In this document: piece after piece, positions 11,416 to 19,878 of the stretch
How positions within the stretch are numbered: position 1 is the stretch's first letter
Layout of the letters: the number at the start of each line of letters is the position of its first letter
DNA from: an uncultured Eubacteriales bacterium
GTDB lineage: Bacteria > Bacillota > Clostridia > UMGS1883 > UMGS1540
Reading direction: 5' to 3'
Length of the DNA: 22,519 nucleotides
Assembly: GCA_900552775.1 (NCBI GenBank)
Contig: USAP01000004.1
Location: forward strand, 1-22,519
Program-made: the position numbers and the translations under genes
Notes under the pieces: generated by a model
Databases searched by the model: none
Told to the model about the DNA's origin: nothing
What the model saw: only the letters and a program-made list of their open reading frames with translations

Positions 11416-14193
11416 CTAATCCCCGATAACATCGGCGCAGCGTTTGCAAAGTGTGGGATGAGCCGCACATGTTCCGACTGTCTCATCGTGAATCCAGCAT
11501 CTCTCGCATTTTGGGCCTTCTGCCGGAGACGCGGAAACCGTGATGCCGCTTTCTCCCTTAAAGCCTTCTCCTTCTCCGTCCGCAAGTGTCACATGCGACA
11601 CGATAAAGAGCGTTTCCAGAGAATCCTCCGTGCTTTGGAGGAATTTCTTCGTCTCACTGTCTGCATAGATAGTAATTGACGCGTCAAGCGATTTGCCTAT
11701 TACTTTTTCGTTTCTTGCAAGTTCCAAAGCCTTTGAAACGTCGGATTTTATAAGAATAAGTTTTTCCCACTTTTCCGCAAATTCCGCAGATTCGTATTCT
11801 CCGGAGACTTTCGGCATTTCGTTAAGCACAACCGCTCTGCCGTCATCACCGTCAACATGAGGCATAAACTGCCAGATTTCCTCAGACGTGTATACCAAAA
11901 CAGGTGCAATAAGTCTTGTCAGAGCATCCAGAATTCTGAACATAACCGTCTGAGCCGCGCGGCGGCAGTCGCTGTCTTTCTTTTCTGTATAAAGTCTGTC
12001 TTTTATAATATCAAGATAGAAGCTGCTCATATCAACAACGCAGAAATTGTGAATTGCATGGAAAATCACATGGAATTCATAGTCCGCATATGCCTTTGTA
12101 ACCTTTTCAATCAGCCTGTCAAGCTTCATAAGCGCAAAGCGGTCAAGCTCTGTGAATTTGTCCTCCGCCACAGAATCTTTCGAAGGATCAAAGTCGTTTA
12201 TGTTGCCGAGAATAAATCTCGCGGTATTTCTAATCTTTCTGTAAGCTTCGGAAAGCTGCTTCAGTATCTCACGCGAAATTCTCATATCGGTTTTGTAATC
12301 CGCGGAAACAACCCAAAGTCTTAAAATATCCGCTCCGTACTCCGAGATGATATCGTGCGGGCTTACACCGTTGCCCCTGGATTTTGACATTTTCTGTCCG
12401 TCCGAATCCACAATCATGCCGTGAGTGATAACCGATTTATAGGGCGCCACGCCCTTTGCGGCAATAGACGTAAGCAATGACGACTGGAACCAGCCTCTGT
12501 ACTGGTCGTTGCCCTCAAGATACATATCTGCCGGGAATCTAAGCTCCGGGTATACGTCAAGAACGCCCGCATGGCTCGAACCCGAGTCAAACCAAACGTC
12601 CATAATATCTTTTTCTTTTGTAAACTCGTAACAGCCGCATGAGCATTTTGTGCCCTCGGGCAAAATATCGGCAGCATCCGTTTCGTACCAAGCGCCGCTG
12701 CCCTTTTCCTTAAAGAGTTTTGAAACGGCTTTTATCGTATCATCGTTTATAAGTTCCTTACCGCACTCCTTGCAGTAGAAAATCGGAATCGGCACGCCCC
12801 ATGTTCTCTGGCGTGAAATACACCAATCGGTTCTGTCCGCAACCATGGCGCTTATTCTGTCTTCGCCCCATTTGGGAAGCCATGTCACGCCCTTTATTGC
12901 CTCAAGCGCCGCTTCTTTAATGTCATCTACGGAAGCAAACCACTGCTCCGTTGCACGGAAGATAATCGGCTCGTGGCATCTCCAGCAATGCGGATACTGA
13001 TGTATAATCTCTTTTACGGAGTAAAGCGCGTTAACTTCTTTAAGTTTTTCAATTATGGGCGCATTTGATTTTTCATAGAAAAGACCTGCAAATTCGCCGG
13101 CTTCCTCGTTTAAGTATCCCTTGCTGTCAACGGGAACTATAATCGGGATTTCCTTATAGGGACGGCAGGCAACATAGTCCTCCGCACCGTGTCCCGGAGC
13201 CGTGTGAACGCAGCCTGTGCCGGCATCAAGCGTTACATGATCGCCCACGATTACAAGAGAAGTTCTGTCTATGAAGGGATGCACGCATTTTATGCGGTCA
13301 AACTCAGCACCTTTAAAGCGCGCAATCTCGGAAAACTCTGTTATTCCGCCCTCTGCCATAACAATTTCAACAAGCTCGGAGGCGATAACATAAACTTCGC
13401 CGTTTGCCTTTATAAGGCTGTATTCAAACTCGGGATTTACCGCAATGGCAACGTTTCCGGGCAATGTCCAGGTTGTTGTAGTCCAGATAACGAAATAAAT
13501 GTTGCTTAAATCTTCTCCGACATTTTTAAACACCCCGTTGTCGTCCGTTACGCGGAATTTAACATAAATGGAATTTGTTTTATCTTCGTTATATTCAATT
13601 TCGGCTTCTGCAAGTGCCGTTTCGCAGTCGGGGCACCAGTATATAGGCTTAAGACCTTTGTAAATATAGCCTTTCTTTGCCATCTCGCCGAAAATTTCTA
13701 TCTGCTTTGCTTCAAATTCAGGCTTTAACGTAAGATAGGAACGGTCGTAATCTCCGAGCGCTCCGAGTCTTTTTATTTGCTTTTTCTGGTTCTCAACATA
13801 GCCGAGTGCAAATTTGCGGCACACCTCGCGGAATTCCGAAATTGAAACCTTGTCTCTGTCTATGCCGAGTTTTTTTATAGCCTGTCTCTCAATTGGCAGA
13901 CCGTGCGTATCCCAGCCGTGTATATACGGAGCCTTGAATCCGCTCATATTCTTAAAGCGTGTTATTATGTCTTTAAGAGTTTTATTGAGCGCATGACCCA
14001 TATGCATATCTCCGTTTGCGTACGGAGGTCCGTCATGCAGCACAAAAGGAGGTTTACCCTCGTTTTTTTTCATTAATTCATGATATAAATCTTCTTTTTC
14101 CCACTTTTCCAAAATATCGGGCTCTCTTTTCGGGAGATTGCCTCTCATCGGAAAGTCGGTCTGCGGCAAATTAAGCGTTTTACCGTAATCCAT
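11416..14193 (-). CDS. ileS: isoleucyl-tRNA synthetase
   Basis: This 925-residue class I synthetase attaches isoleucine to tRNA-Ile, with editing of valine. The HIGH motif reads HMGH (64-67) and KMSKS is at 601-605. The CP1 editing domain lies between them (TTTWTLPGNVAIAVNPEFEY and HTAPGHGAEDY). The C-terminus has the zinc-finger cysteines C896, C899, C916 and C919 (CERC and CKRC), marking the common bacterial type. AAGGAG precedes the ATG by ten bases. It lies 21 bases after divIVA, and no T-box leader is present, so it appears to be expressed with the division genes rather than by uncharged tRNA-Ile at its own leader. Confidence 0.98.
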   Translation of the reverse strand: MDYGKTLNLPQTDFPMRGNLPKREPDILEKWEKEDLYHELMKKNEGKPPFVLHDGPPYANGDMHMGHALNKTLKDIITRFKNMSGFKAPYIHGWDTHGLPIERQAIKKLGIDRDKVSISEFREVCRKFALGYVENQKKQIKRLGALGDYDRSYLTLKPEFEAKQIEIFGEMAKKGYIYKGLKPIYWCPDCETALAEAEIEYNEDKTNSIYVKFRVTDDNGVFKNVGEDLSNIYFVIWTTTTWTLPGNVAIAVNPEFEYSLIKANGEVYVIASELVEIVMAEGGITEFSEIARFKGAEFDRIKCVHPFIDRTSLVIVGDHVTLDAGTGCVHTAPGHGAEDYVACRPYKEIPIIVPVDSKGYLNEEAGEFAGLFYEKSNAPIIEKLKEVNALYSVKEIIHQYPHCWRCHEPIIFRATEQWFASVDDIKEAALEAIKGVTWLPKWGEDRISAMVADRTDWCISRQRTWGVPIPIFYCKECGKELINDDTIKAVSKLFKEKGSGAWYETDAADILPEGTKCSCGCYEFTKEKDIMDVWFDSGSSHAGVLDVYPELRFPADMYLEGNDQYRGWFQSSLLTSIAAKGVAPYKSVITHGMIVDSDGQKMSKSRGNGVSPHDIISEYGADILRLWVVSADYKTDMRISREILKQLSEAYRKIRNTARFILGNINDFDPSKDSVAEDKFTELDRFALMKLDRLIEKVTKAYADYEFHVIFHAIHNFCVVDMSSFYLDIIKDRLYTEKKDSDCRRAAQTVMFRILDALTRLIAPVLVYTSEEIWQFMPHVDGDDGRAVVLNEMPKVSGEYESAEFAEKWEKLILIKSDVSKALELARNEKVIGKSLDASITIYADSETKKFLQSTEDSLETLFIVSHVTLADGEGEGFKGESGITVSASPAEGPKCERCWIHDETVGTCAAHPTLCKRCADVIGD

Positions 14194-14214
14194 TTTCGTT
14201 CAACTCCTTAACCT

Positions 14215-14658
14215 CTATTTAAGCTTATCCAATATTTCAATCTGCGCATGAAGAAGCGATATGCTTTTTGCCGCAAATACTGAAATGTCTTTCTTTATAT
14301 TATCGGATTCCGCAAGCAAAGCTTTCTGCTTTGCCTCATTCTCCTTTTGAATTGCCTCCGCTTTGTCGCGAGCTTCTTTAACTATAAGATCTGCCTGTTC
14401 GCGAGCCGTGGTGATTGCGGCTTCGCCCGTTTGCTGTGCAAGAATAATTGAGTTTCGCATGGTTTCCTCCATCGCCTTGTATTTCGAAACAAGCTCCTCC
14501 AAAACATTGATTTTGTCTTTATAATCAATGTTTTCCTTGTAGAGATTTTCATAATCTCTGCGTATCATGGCAAACGCATCGTCAACCTCCTGCACGGAAT
14601 AGCCTTTGCCGAAACGTTTTGCAAATTCAAGTTTTTCAAGCTCAAGCGGAGTCATCAT
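14215..14658 (-). CDS. divIVA: DivIVA-family cell division/polarity protein
   Basis: This 147-residue protein has the DivIVA N-terminal membrane-binding region (TPLELEKLEFAKRFGKGYSVQEVDDAF). A long coiled coil of about residues 35-145 follows, rich in E, K, A and Q. DivIVA binds curved membrane at septa and poles and recruits other division or growth factors. It is shorter than the 160-residue Bacillus form but has no visible gap. GAGGTG lies eight bases before the first ATG; a second Met follows immediately and is less well spaced. Its position between sepF and ileS is the classic Gram-positive order. Confidence 0.93.
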   Translation of the reverse strand: MMTPLELEKLEFAKRFGKGYSVQEVDDAFAMIRRDYENLYKENIDYKDKINVLEELVSKYKAMEETMRNSIILAQQTGEAAITTAREQADLIVKEARDKAEAIQKENEAKQKALLAESDNIKKDISVFAAKSISLLHAQIEILDKLK

Positions 14659-14673
14659 AAGTATTTCACCTCT

Positions 14674-15126
14674 TTAATAATTCCATGGAAAAATTCCCGT
14701 GCTTTTCAGTTCGTCACGGATATCGTTTGCTATGCTTACGTTATAAGGCGCTATAAGGAAAATTCCGTTTGAAACCTTCTGAATATCACCTTCAAGCGCA
14801 TAAACAACACCGCTTACAAAATCCAAAACCTTTACAGCATCTTCCTTTGAAAGCTCTTCAAGGTTTATAACAACCGCTTTTTTGCTTTTAAGCCTGTCTG
14901 CTATTTCCCTTGAATCTTCATATGTCTGCGGCTGAAGCACCGCAACTTCAAGCTGCGTTGTTGCGTGAATATTCACAACTCTTCCGCCGCTTTTTCTGGG
15001 AGCGGCAGGCTTTGTTATGACAGGTTCGCGCTCGTACTCCTTTTCTTCAGCCTCATCTTTGTACTCATCGTATTCTTCCTCGTTGCCGAAAAACATTTCT
15101 CCGAGTTTATCAAATATTTTTGCCAT
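14674..15126 (-). CDS. sepF: cell division protein SepF
   Basis: SepF bundles FtsZ filaments and tethers the Z-ring to the membrane. The 150-residue protein starts with an amphipathic membrane-targeting helix (MAKIFDKLGEMFFG). A very acidic, Tyr-rich linker (about 15-40) follows, and then the compact SepF core (about 55-145, including VVNIHATTQLEVAVLQPQTY and VVINLEELSKEDAVKVLDFV). The start at 15126 is chosen because GAGAGGT lies upstream and the product begins like other SepF proteins; an in-frame TTG at 15168 adds 14 residues unlike the family and has no SD. In Bacillus ylmG and ylmH follow; here divIVA follows directly. Confidence 0.95.
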   Translation of the reverse strand: MAKIFDKLGEMFFGNEEEYDEYKDEAEEKEYEREPVITKPAAPRKSGGRVVNIHATTQLEVAVLQPQTYEDSREIADRLKSKKAVVINLEELSKEDAVKVLDFVSGVVYALEGDIQKVSNGIFLIAPYNVSIANDIRDELKSTGIFPWNY

Positions 15127-15170
15127 CTCTCTTACCTCTCTTTTATATAAACTTTTAATAATACCCAAAA

Positions 15171-15866
15171 TTATTTATAAATGCGTTCTCCGAAAATCGC
15201 ACTGCCGACGCGCACAATGTTTGCGCCCTCTTCAATTGCAATTTCAAAATCATTGCTCATGCCCATTGAAAGAAAATCCATCGAGCTGTTTTTAAAGCTG
15301 TGCTCACGAAGATTCTTAAAAAGCTCATGCATTTTGCAAAAAGCCGCACGAATTTCATCTTCTCCGGAATAATTGGGCCCTATTGTCATAAGACCGCGTA
15401 TGCGAACGTTTTCGCGCTTTTCGTTATTTTCAAGCATCGGCAAAACATCGTCAAATTCAACTCCGAATTTGCTTTCCTCGCCCGATGCATTAACTTCTAT
15501 CAAAACATCTGTTATTATTCCGTGCTTTTGGGAAAGTCTCTCTATTTCATCAAGCAGTTTTTCGCTTTCCGCCGAGTGAATAAGACATACCTTTCCTATA
15601 ATATATTTAACTTTATTTGTCTGAAGATGCCCTATAAAATGCCGTCTGACAGGCTCTGTGATATCCTCGTATTTGTCCGTAAATTCTTGAACCCTGTTTT
15701 CACCGATATCCGTAAGCCCCTCGCGGATAGCTTCGTTTATTCTGTCCGCCGAAACTGTTTTTGTTGCCGCAACAAGAGTAATGTCTTCGGGGTTTCTGCC
15801 GCTTTTTTTTGCCGCAGCCGCTATTTTTTCATATATTGTTTTTACGTTTTCTGCAAGTATACTCAT
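15171..15866 (-). CDS. YggS/YlmE family PLP-binding protein (PLPBP)
   Basis: This 231-residue fold-type III protein binds pyridoxal 5'-phosphate and keeps vitamin B6 and amino acid pools in balance; no catalytic activity is established for the family. The PLP lysine is Lys36 in LVAATKTV. Other family motifs are GENRVQEFTDK, HFIGHLQTNK, SMGMSNDFEIAIEEGA and RVGSAIFGERIY. It starts four bases after the adaptor gene and lies 44 bases before sepF, the usual ylmE-sepF order. The 44-base gap is the widest in the operon; I saw no clear promoter in it. Confidence 0.95.
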   Translation of the reverse strand: MSILAENVKTIYEKIAAAAKKSGRNPEDITLVAATKTVSADRINEAIREGLTDIGENRVQEFTDKYEDITEPVRRHFIGHLQTNKVKYIIGKVCLIHSAESEKLLDEIERLSQKHGIITDVLIEVNASGEESKFGVEFDDVLPMLENNEKRENVRIRGLMTIGPNYSGEDEIRAAFCKMHELFKNLREHSFKNSSMDFLSMGMSNDFEIAIEEGANIVRVGSAIFGERIYK

Positions 15867-15870
15867 TTTT

Positions 15871-17049
15871 TCAGCCCTCCTTGCTTTTTATAACTTTATC
15901 GTAAAGAAGACGTGAATTTGAAGCGCTGTTATCTTCACGCACAATCATATATTCGTCGTTGTGATAAAGCACCTCCACAGGTTTGAAAACCCTTGCTCCT
16001 CCTTTGTCAACATACACGCCTGTTTCATCATTTTCATAGCACAGTGCGGAAACCGGAACTTTCAGCCCCTCATATGTTTTGCGCACTATGTCAACGCTTG
16101 CATGGCGCTTTGATAAAATCCCCTGAATATCATGGTTTAATTCAAAAGAGACAACTCTTTTTCCGTCCGTATCTTCGCCGATATTGTAAAGTTTTGCAGC
16201 GGCAGCTTCGCCGTTTGCGTCACGAAAAACTATGTTAACCGTGTCTCCGGTTTTCATATCTCCGACTTCGTCGCTCCTCAGCGGCACGGCAAGATACCAC
16301 TTAAAATTATCTATGATTTTGCAGACCGTATCGCCGCGCGCAGCTCTGCCACCCGATATTGATTTTGCCTTTTTGATTTCATCGAGATTATAAACCGTGA
16401 GATCTTTTATGTTATCCGGGGTAAATTTCCCTTCGATGCCGTCTATATTCATCGAAAAAAGCCCCGAGCACGGCGCCGTAACTTCGGTTATGAGATTCCC
16501 AAGGCGCGATTCAAGTTCCTGCTGCTTTGTTTTAAGCGTACCCAAAACCGAGTTTGCACCGCCCTTTGCCGCCGCATGCCTGTCCGCCGCATATATTAGA
16601 TTGTCCTTCGCGCCGCTGCTTGCATCCATTTTTCCGTTTGCCGAATTTTTAACAATCTGTTTTATATTTTCATTAAAACTGCTGTCTATTGTCAGCGATT
16701 CGTCTTCAAATCCGTTTTCCGACACGCTGTCTTCGAGATTTTTTATTCTGCTTTTTATTTTCAGCAGCTGCTTTCTCGCGGTTTCGTCCGCCTCACCGCT
16801 CAGCATTGCGCCGAGTTCCTCTCCGTTTGCGCTTTTTGCACATTCGGCAAGATACGGCTGCAAAACACCGTCCGCCGGTGCGGCAACAAGCGTTTCGGTT
16901 TTAATTATTTGCCCCTCGCAGCTTATGCTGTCGGAGATAGACCCGCGCACCGCAAGTTCAGACGTGTCACGGCTTGTAAAATATATGTATATATTCCATA
17001 TAAAGAATATAATCACAAAAACGGAAAGCACTCTCGTTAATTTTCGCAT
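15871..17049 (-). CDS. HlyD-like membrane-fusion/adaptor protein
   Basis: This 392-residue protein has an N-terminal membrane helix (about residues 7-26, VLSVFVIIFFIWNIYIYF) with most of the chain outside the cell. The RGSISDSISCEGQII and APADGVL part looks like one half of a lipoyl/barrel-sandwich domain. A helical, lysine- and glutamate-rich coiled coil follows (about 85-190), then the second half (TEVTAPCSGLFSMN) and beta-barrel domains. This layout fits HlyD-type periplasmic adaptors that partner ABC or other exporters. No transporter gene is next to it. From memory, HlyD-like genes beside yggS-sepF occur in other Clostridia, hinting at an envelope or division-linked role, but this is not proven. 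It starts three bases after miaA. Confidence 0.75.
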   Translation of the reverse strand: MRKLTRVLSVFVIIFFIWNIYIYFTSRDTSELAVRGSISDSISCEGQIIKTETLVAAPADGVLQPYLAECAKSANGEELGAMLSGEADETARKQLLKIKSRIKNLEDSVSENGFEDESLTIDSSFNENIKQIVKNSANGKMDASSGAKDNLIYAADRHAAAKGGANSVLGTLKTKQQELESRLGNLITEVTAPCSGLFSMNIDGIEGKFTPDNIKDLTVYNLDEIKKAKSISGGRAARGDTVCKIIDNFKWYLAVPLRSDEVGDMKTGDTVNIVFRDANGEAAAAKLYNIGEDTDGKRVVSFELNHDIQGILSKRHASVDIVRKTYEGLKVPVSALCYENDETGVYVDKGGARVFKPVEVLYHNDEYMIVREDNSASNSRLLYDKVIKSKEG

Positions 17050-17052
17050 TTC

Positions 17053-17982
17053 CTAACACCCTTCTACTCCGAGTTTTTCACGGATAAGCTCCGTACAGAA
17101 AGCGCGGTCACCGGGCTTTATCCATATAACCTCATCGTTTTTGCGGAGCCATGTCATCTGCCTTTTTGCAAGCCTGCGCGTATTGCGCTTTATAAGTTCT
17201 TCCGTCTCTGTACGCGTTACAAGTCCGCGCAAATAATAAAGAACTTCTCTGTACCCTATGCCCTGCATGGCGGTTGTATTTATAAAGCCGTATTTGTTTT
17301 TTATATCGGAAACTTCTTCAAAAAGACCGCGTTTCACCATCTCGTCCACACGTGTATTTATTCTATTATACAAAATTTCTCGCTCAGTTTCAATAGCAAA
17401 ATACAAATAATTATATATTTTTTTTGATTTTTTTGAAATTTCGTCGTTTTCGCTCTTGGTTTTTCCCGTAAGATAGTAAATTTCCAGTGCGCGCACAACT
17501 CTTTTAACATCTTTTTCGCAAAGCTTTGCGGCAGATTCGGGATCTGTTTCAGAAAGCTTTTTGTAAAGCTCAGCCGCACCGCCCGACCGTGCCTTTTTCA
17601 TAAGTTCTTCACGCACGGAATTGTCACCTCCGGCTTCCGAAAGCTCAATGTTATGCACTATTGTATCCGTGTAAAGTCCCGTTCCGCCGGCAAGAATCGG
17701 AAGTTTTCCTCTTGAATACACGTCATTTATCGCTTTATGCGCCGCCCGTGCAAATTTCCAAAGCGAAAAATTTTCACATGGGTCGGCAATATCTAACATG
17801 TGGTGCGGCACTCCGCACATTTCCTCTGCAGTAGGTTTTGCGGTGCCTATATTCATTTCTCTGTAAATCTGCATCGAATCCGCAGAAATTATTTCTCCGC
17901 CGAGTTCCTTTGCAATATCTATGGCAAGAGCCGTCTTGCCCGAAGCCGTCGGTCCTGCTATAACAACCAATGGTATAAGCAT
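17053..17982 (-). CDS. miaA: tRNA dimethylallyltransferase
   Basis: MiaA adds a dimethylallyl group to N6 of A37 in tRNAs reading UNN codons, using DMAPP. The 309-residue protein has the usual length. The P-loop GPTASGKT is at 10-17, followed by ISADSMQIYREMNIGTAKP and LDIADP, and by LAGGTGLYTD. C-terminal motifs include TTAMQGIGYREVLYYL and RRLAKRQMTWLRK. AGGAG lies six bases before the ATG, 20 bases after mutL. In Bacillus hfq follows miaA; here an adaptor gene does. A run of A7 and A8 in the coding strand (encoding SKKSKKIYN, near 17410-17440) is an odd local feature. Confidence 0.97.
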   Translation of the reverse strand: MLIPLVVIAGPTASGKTALAIDIAKELGGEIISADSMQIYREMNIGTAKPTAEEMCGVPHHMLDIADPCENFSLWKFARAAHKAINDVYSRGKLPILAGGTGLYTDTIVHNIELSEAGGDNSVREELMKKARSGGAAELYKKLSETDPESAAKLCEKDVKRVVRALEIYYLTGKTKSENDEISKKSKKIYNYLYFAIETEREILYNRINTRVDEMVKRGLFEEVSDIKNKYGFINTTAMQGIGYREVLYYLRGLVTRTETEELIKRNTRRLAKRQMTWLRKNDEVIWIKPGDRAFCTELIREKLGVEGC

Positions 17983-18002
17983 ATATATCTCCTAAAAAAC
18001 TG

Positions 18003-19865
18003 CTATACTATTCTTTTAAACTGTTTTTCTATCTGATGTTTTGTAAGCTTTAAAATTACAGGTCTGCCGTGCGGGCACGTTGCCTGCCCCGAAAGCGCCA
18101 GAACATTTTTTATAAGTTCCTTCTGCTCGCTTTCCGAAAGCTTCTGCCCTGCCTTTAACGCCGCCTTGCACGCAACGGTGTAAAGCGCCTTGTCTCTTAA
18201 AGCCGATATCTTTTCTCTGCCTGCTCCGAGCACCGAAATCATCTCGGTAACGGAAGACGCAGCGTCCGACAGGTCAAGCGACACCGGAATCATACTTATT
18301 CTCACCGTGTTGTGACCGAATTCTTCGATTTCAAATCCGGCTTCGGCAAAAAAATCGGCATTGTCCGAATATATTCCGAATTCCGCTCCGGTAAGCACAA
18401 GCGTTTCGGGCATTAGAAGCACCTGTGAAGCAGGGTTTCCCTTTCCGCTTACAAGTTCTTCGTAAATAAGTCTTTCGTGCGCGGCATGTTGATCCGCCAT
18501 TATCATGCTGTCTCCGTATTCCGCCACAATGTAAGTGCCAAAAAGCTGACCCAGTATGCGTATTTCAGGTTCTTCCTCCACCGCTTTTGTCTGCATCACG
18601 CTCTGTAAAATCTCCGTCTTTTTCTCTTCGGTTTTTTCTTCCGGCGGTGCGGAATAAATCTCATTCGGCGTTTGTATATACATTTTCGGAGCCGGATCCG
18701 GCTCCGATGCCTTTGGCGACACATATGATTTAAACACCGCTTCGTAAGGCTTTTTTATCTGCACGGACTCTTCGGATTTATATATAGGTTCCGAAGCGCT
18801 TATTTGCGGCTTTTTTTCGGCGTTTTCTTTTATCTGTGGCTCATTTCTTTTCTCAAGTTGCATTACCCTTTGCTCCGTCACGTTGTAGAGCGCGTTTTTC
18901 GCCGCCCAGTACACGGCTCCCGAAACGGCTCTGTCATCCGCAAATTTTATTTCAGCTTTTGCCGGATGTACGTTAACATCGCAAAGCGCGGGATTTAAAT
19001 CTATATTGAGCACCGCTGCCGGGAACCTACCCGTCATCATATGGCTTCTGTAGCTTTCCTGAAGCGCAAAATACAGCGTTCTATTTATAACGCATCTGCC
19101 GTTTACAAAAAACGTCTGGTAATTTCTGTTTCCGCGCGAAAGTTCAGCTTTGCCCACAAGTCCGTAAACATGAATTCCGTTTTCTGTATAATCGGCATCT
19201 ATCATAGCCGCAGCAACATCTTTTCCGTATATCGAATATACTGCGTTTCTCAAAATACTGTCTCCGGGAGTGAAGAAAATCTCCTTTCCGGAATTTATAA
19301 ATCTCACGGAAATATCAGGGCGTGCCAAAGCCGTTCTTCTCACAACGTCTTCGCAAAGTCCCGCTTCCGATGAGTCTTTTTTCAGAAATTTCATTCTTGC
19401 AGGTGTGTTGTAAAAAAGCTCGCGCACGGTAATTGTTGTTCCCTCGGGGCACCCTGCAGGCGACACTTCTTCAAGTTTTCCTCCGACAACCCTTGCAAAG
19501 CTCCCCTCGGAGTTTCCTTTTCTTGCCGTGAGAATTTCCATGGTGGAAACCGCCGCTACGGAATGCAGCGCCTCGCCGCGGAAACCCAAGCTCTTTATGC
19601 TTTCAAGATCGTCTGCATTTTTTATCTTGCTTGTAGCGTGAGCTGTAATTGCAAGAGGAATATCGTCACGCTCCATTCCCTTGCCGTCATCGGTTACTCT
19701 CATGTAAGTGATTCCGCCGTTTTTAATCTCCACCGTAATGCTGCGCGCACCGGCGTCTATTGAGTTTTCAACAAGTTCTTTTATAACCGAGGACGGTCTT
19801 TCAACAACCTCCCCCGCCGCTATAAGCGCCGAAACCTGTGGCGACAGTACATTTATTTCAGACAT
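18003..19865 (-). CDS. mutL: DNA mismatch repair protein MutL
   Basis: MutL links mismatch recognition by MutS to strand cutting. The 620-residue protein has the GHKL ATPase motifs: IKELVENSIDAGA (28-40), DDGKGM (59-64) and GFRGEAL (94-100). A proline/lysine-rich linker of about 350-440 follows. The C-terminal endonuclease motif DQHAAHERLIYE (458-469), ACKAALKA near 565, CPHGRP near 597 and FKR at the end match the nicking MutL of organisms without MutH. The ATG at 19865 follows GGAGGG by six bases; a longer frame from 19931 adds 22 residues not seen in the family. It lies 13 bases after mutS. Confidence 0.97.
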   Translation of the reverse strand: MSEINVLSPQVSALIAAGEVVERPSSVIKELVENSIDAGARSITVEIKNGGITYMRVTDDGKGMERDDIPLAITAHATSKIKNADDLESIKSLGFRGEALHSVAAVSTMEILTARKGNSEGSFARVVGGKLEEVSPAGCPEGTTITVRELFYNTPARMKFLKKDSSEAGLCEDVVRRTALARPDISVRFINSGKEIFFTPGDSILRNAVYSIYGKDVAAAMIDADYTENGIHVYGLVGKAELSRGNRNYQTFFVNGRCVINRTLYFALQESYRSHMMTGRFPAAVLNIDLNPALCDVNVHPAKAEIKFADDRAVSGAVYWAAKNALYNVTEQRVMQLEKRNEPQIKENAEKKPQISASEPIYKSEESVQIKKPYEAVFKSYVSPKASEPDPAPKMYIQTPNEIYSAPPEEKTEEKKTEILQSVMQTKAVEEEPEIRILGQLFGTYIVAEYGDSMIMADQHAAHERLIYEELVSGKGNPASQVLLMPETLVLTGAEFGIYSDNADFFAEAGFEIEEFGHNTVRISMIPVSLDLSDAASSVTEMISVLGAGREKISALRDKALYTVACKAALKAGQKLSESEQKELIKNVLALSGQATCPHGRPVILKLTKHQIEKQFKRIV

Positions 19866-19878
19866 TTTTACCCTCCGT

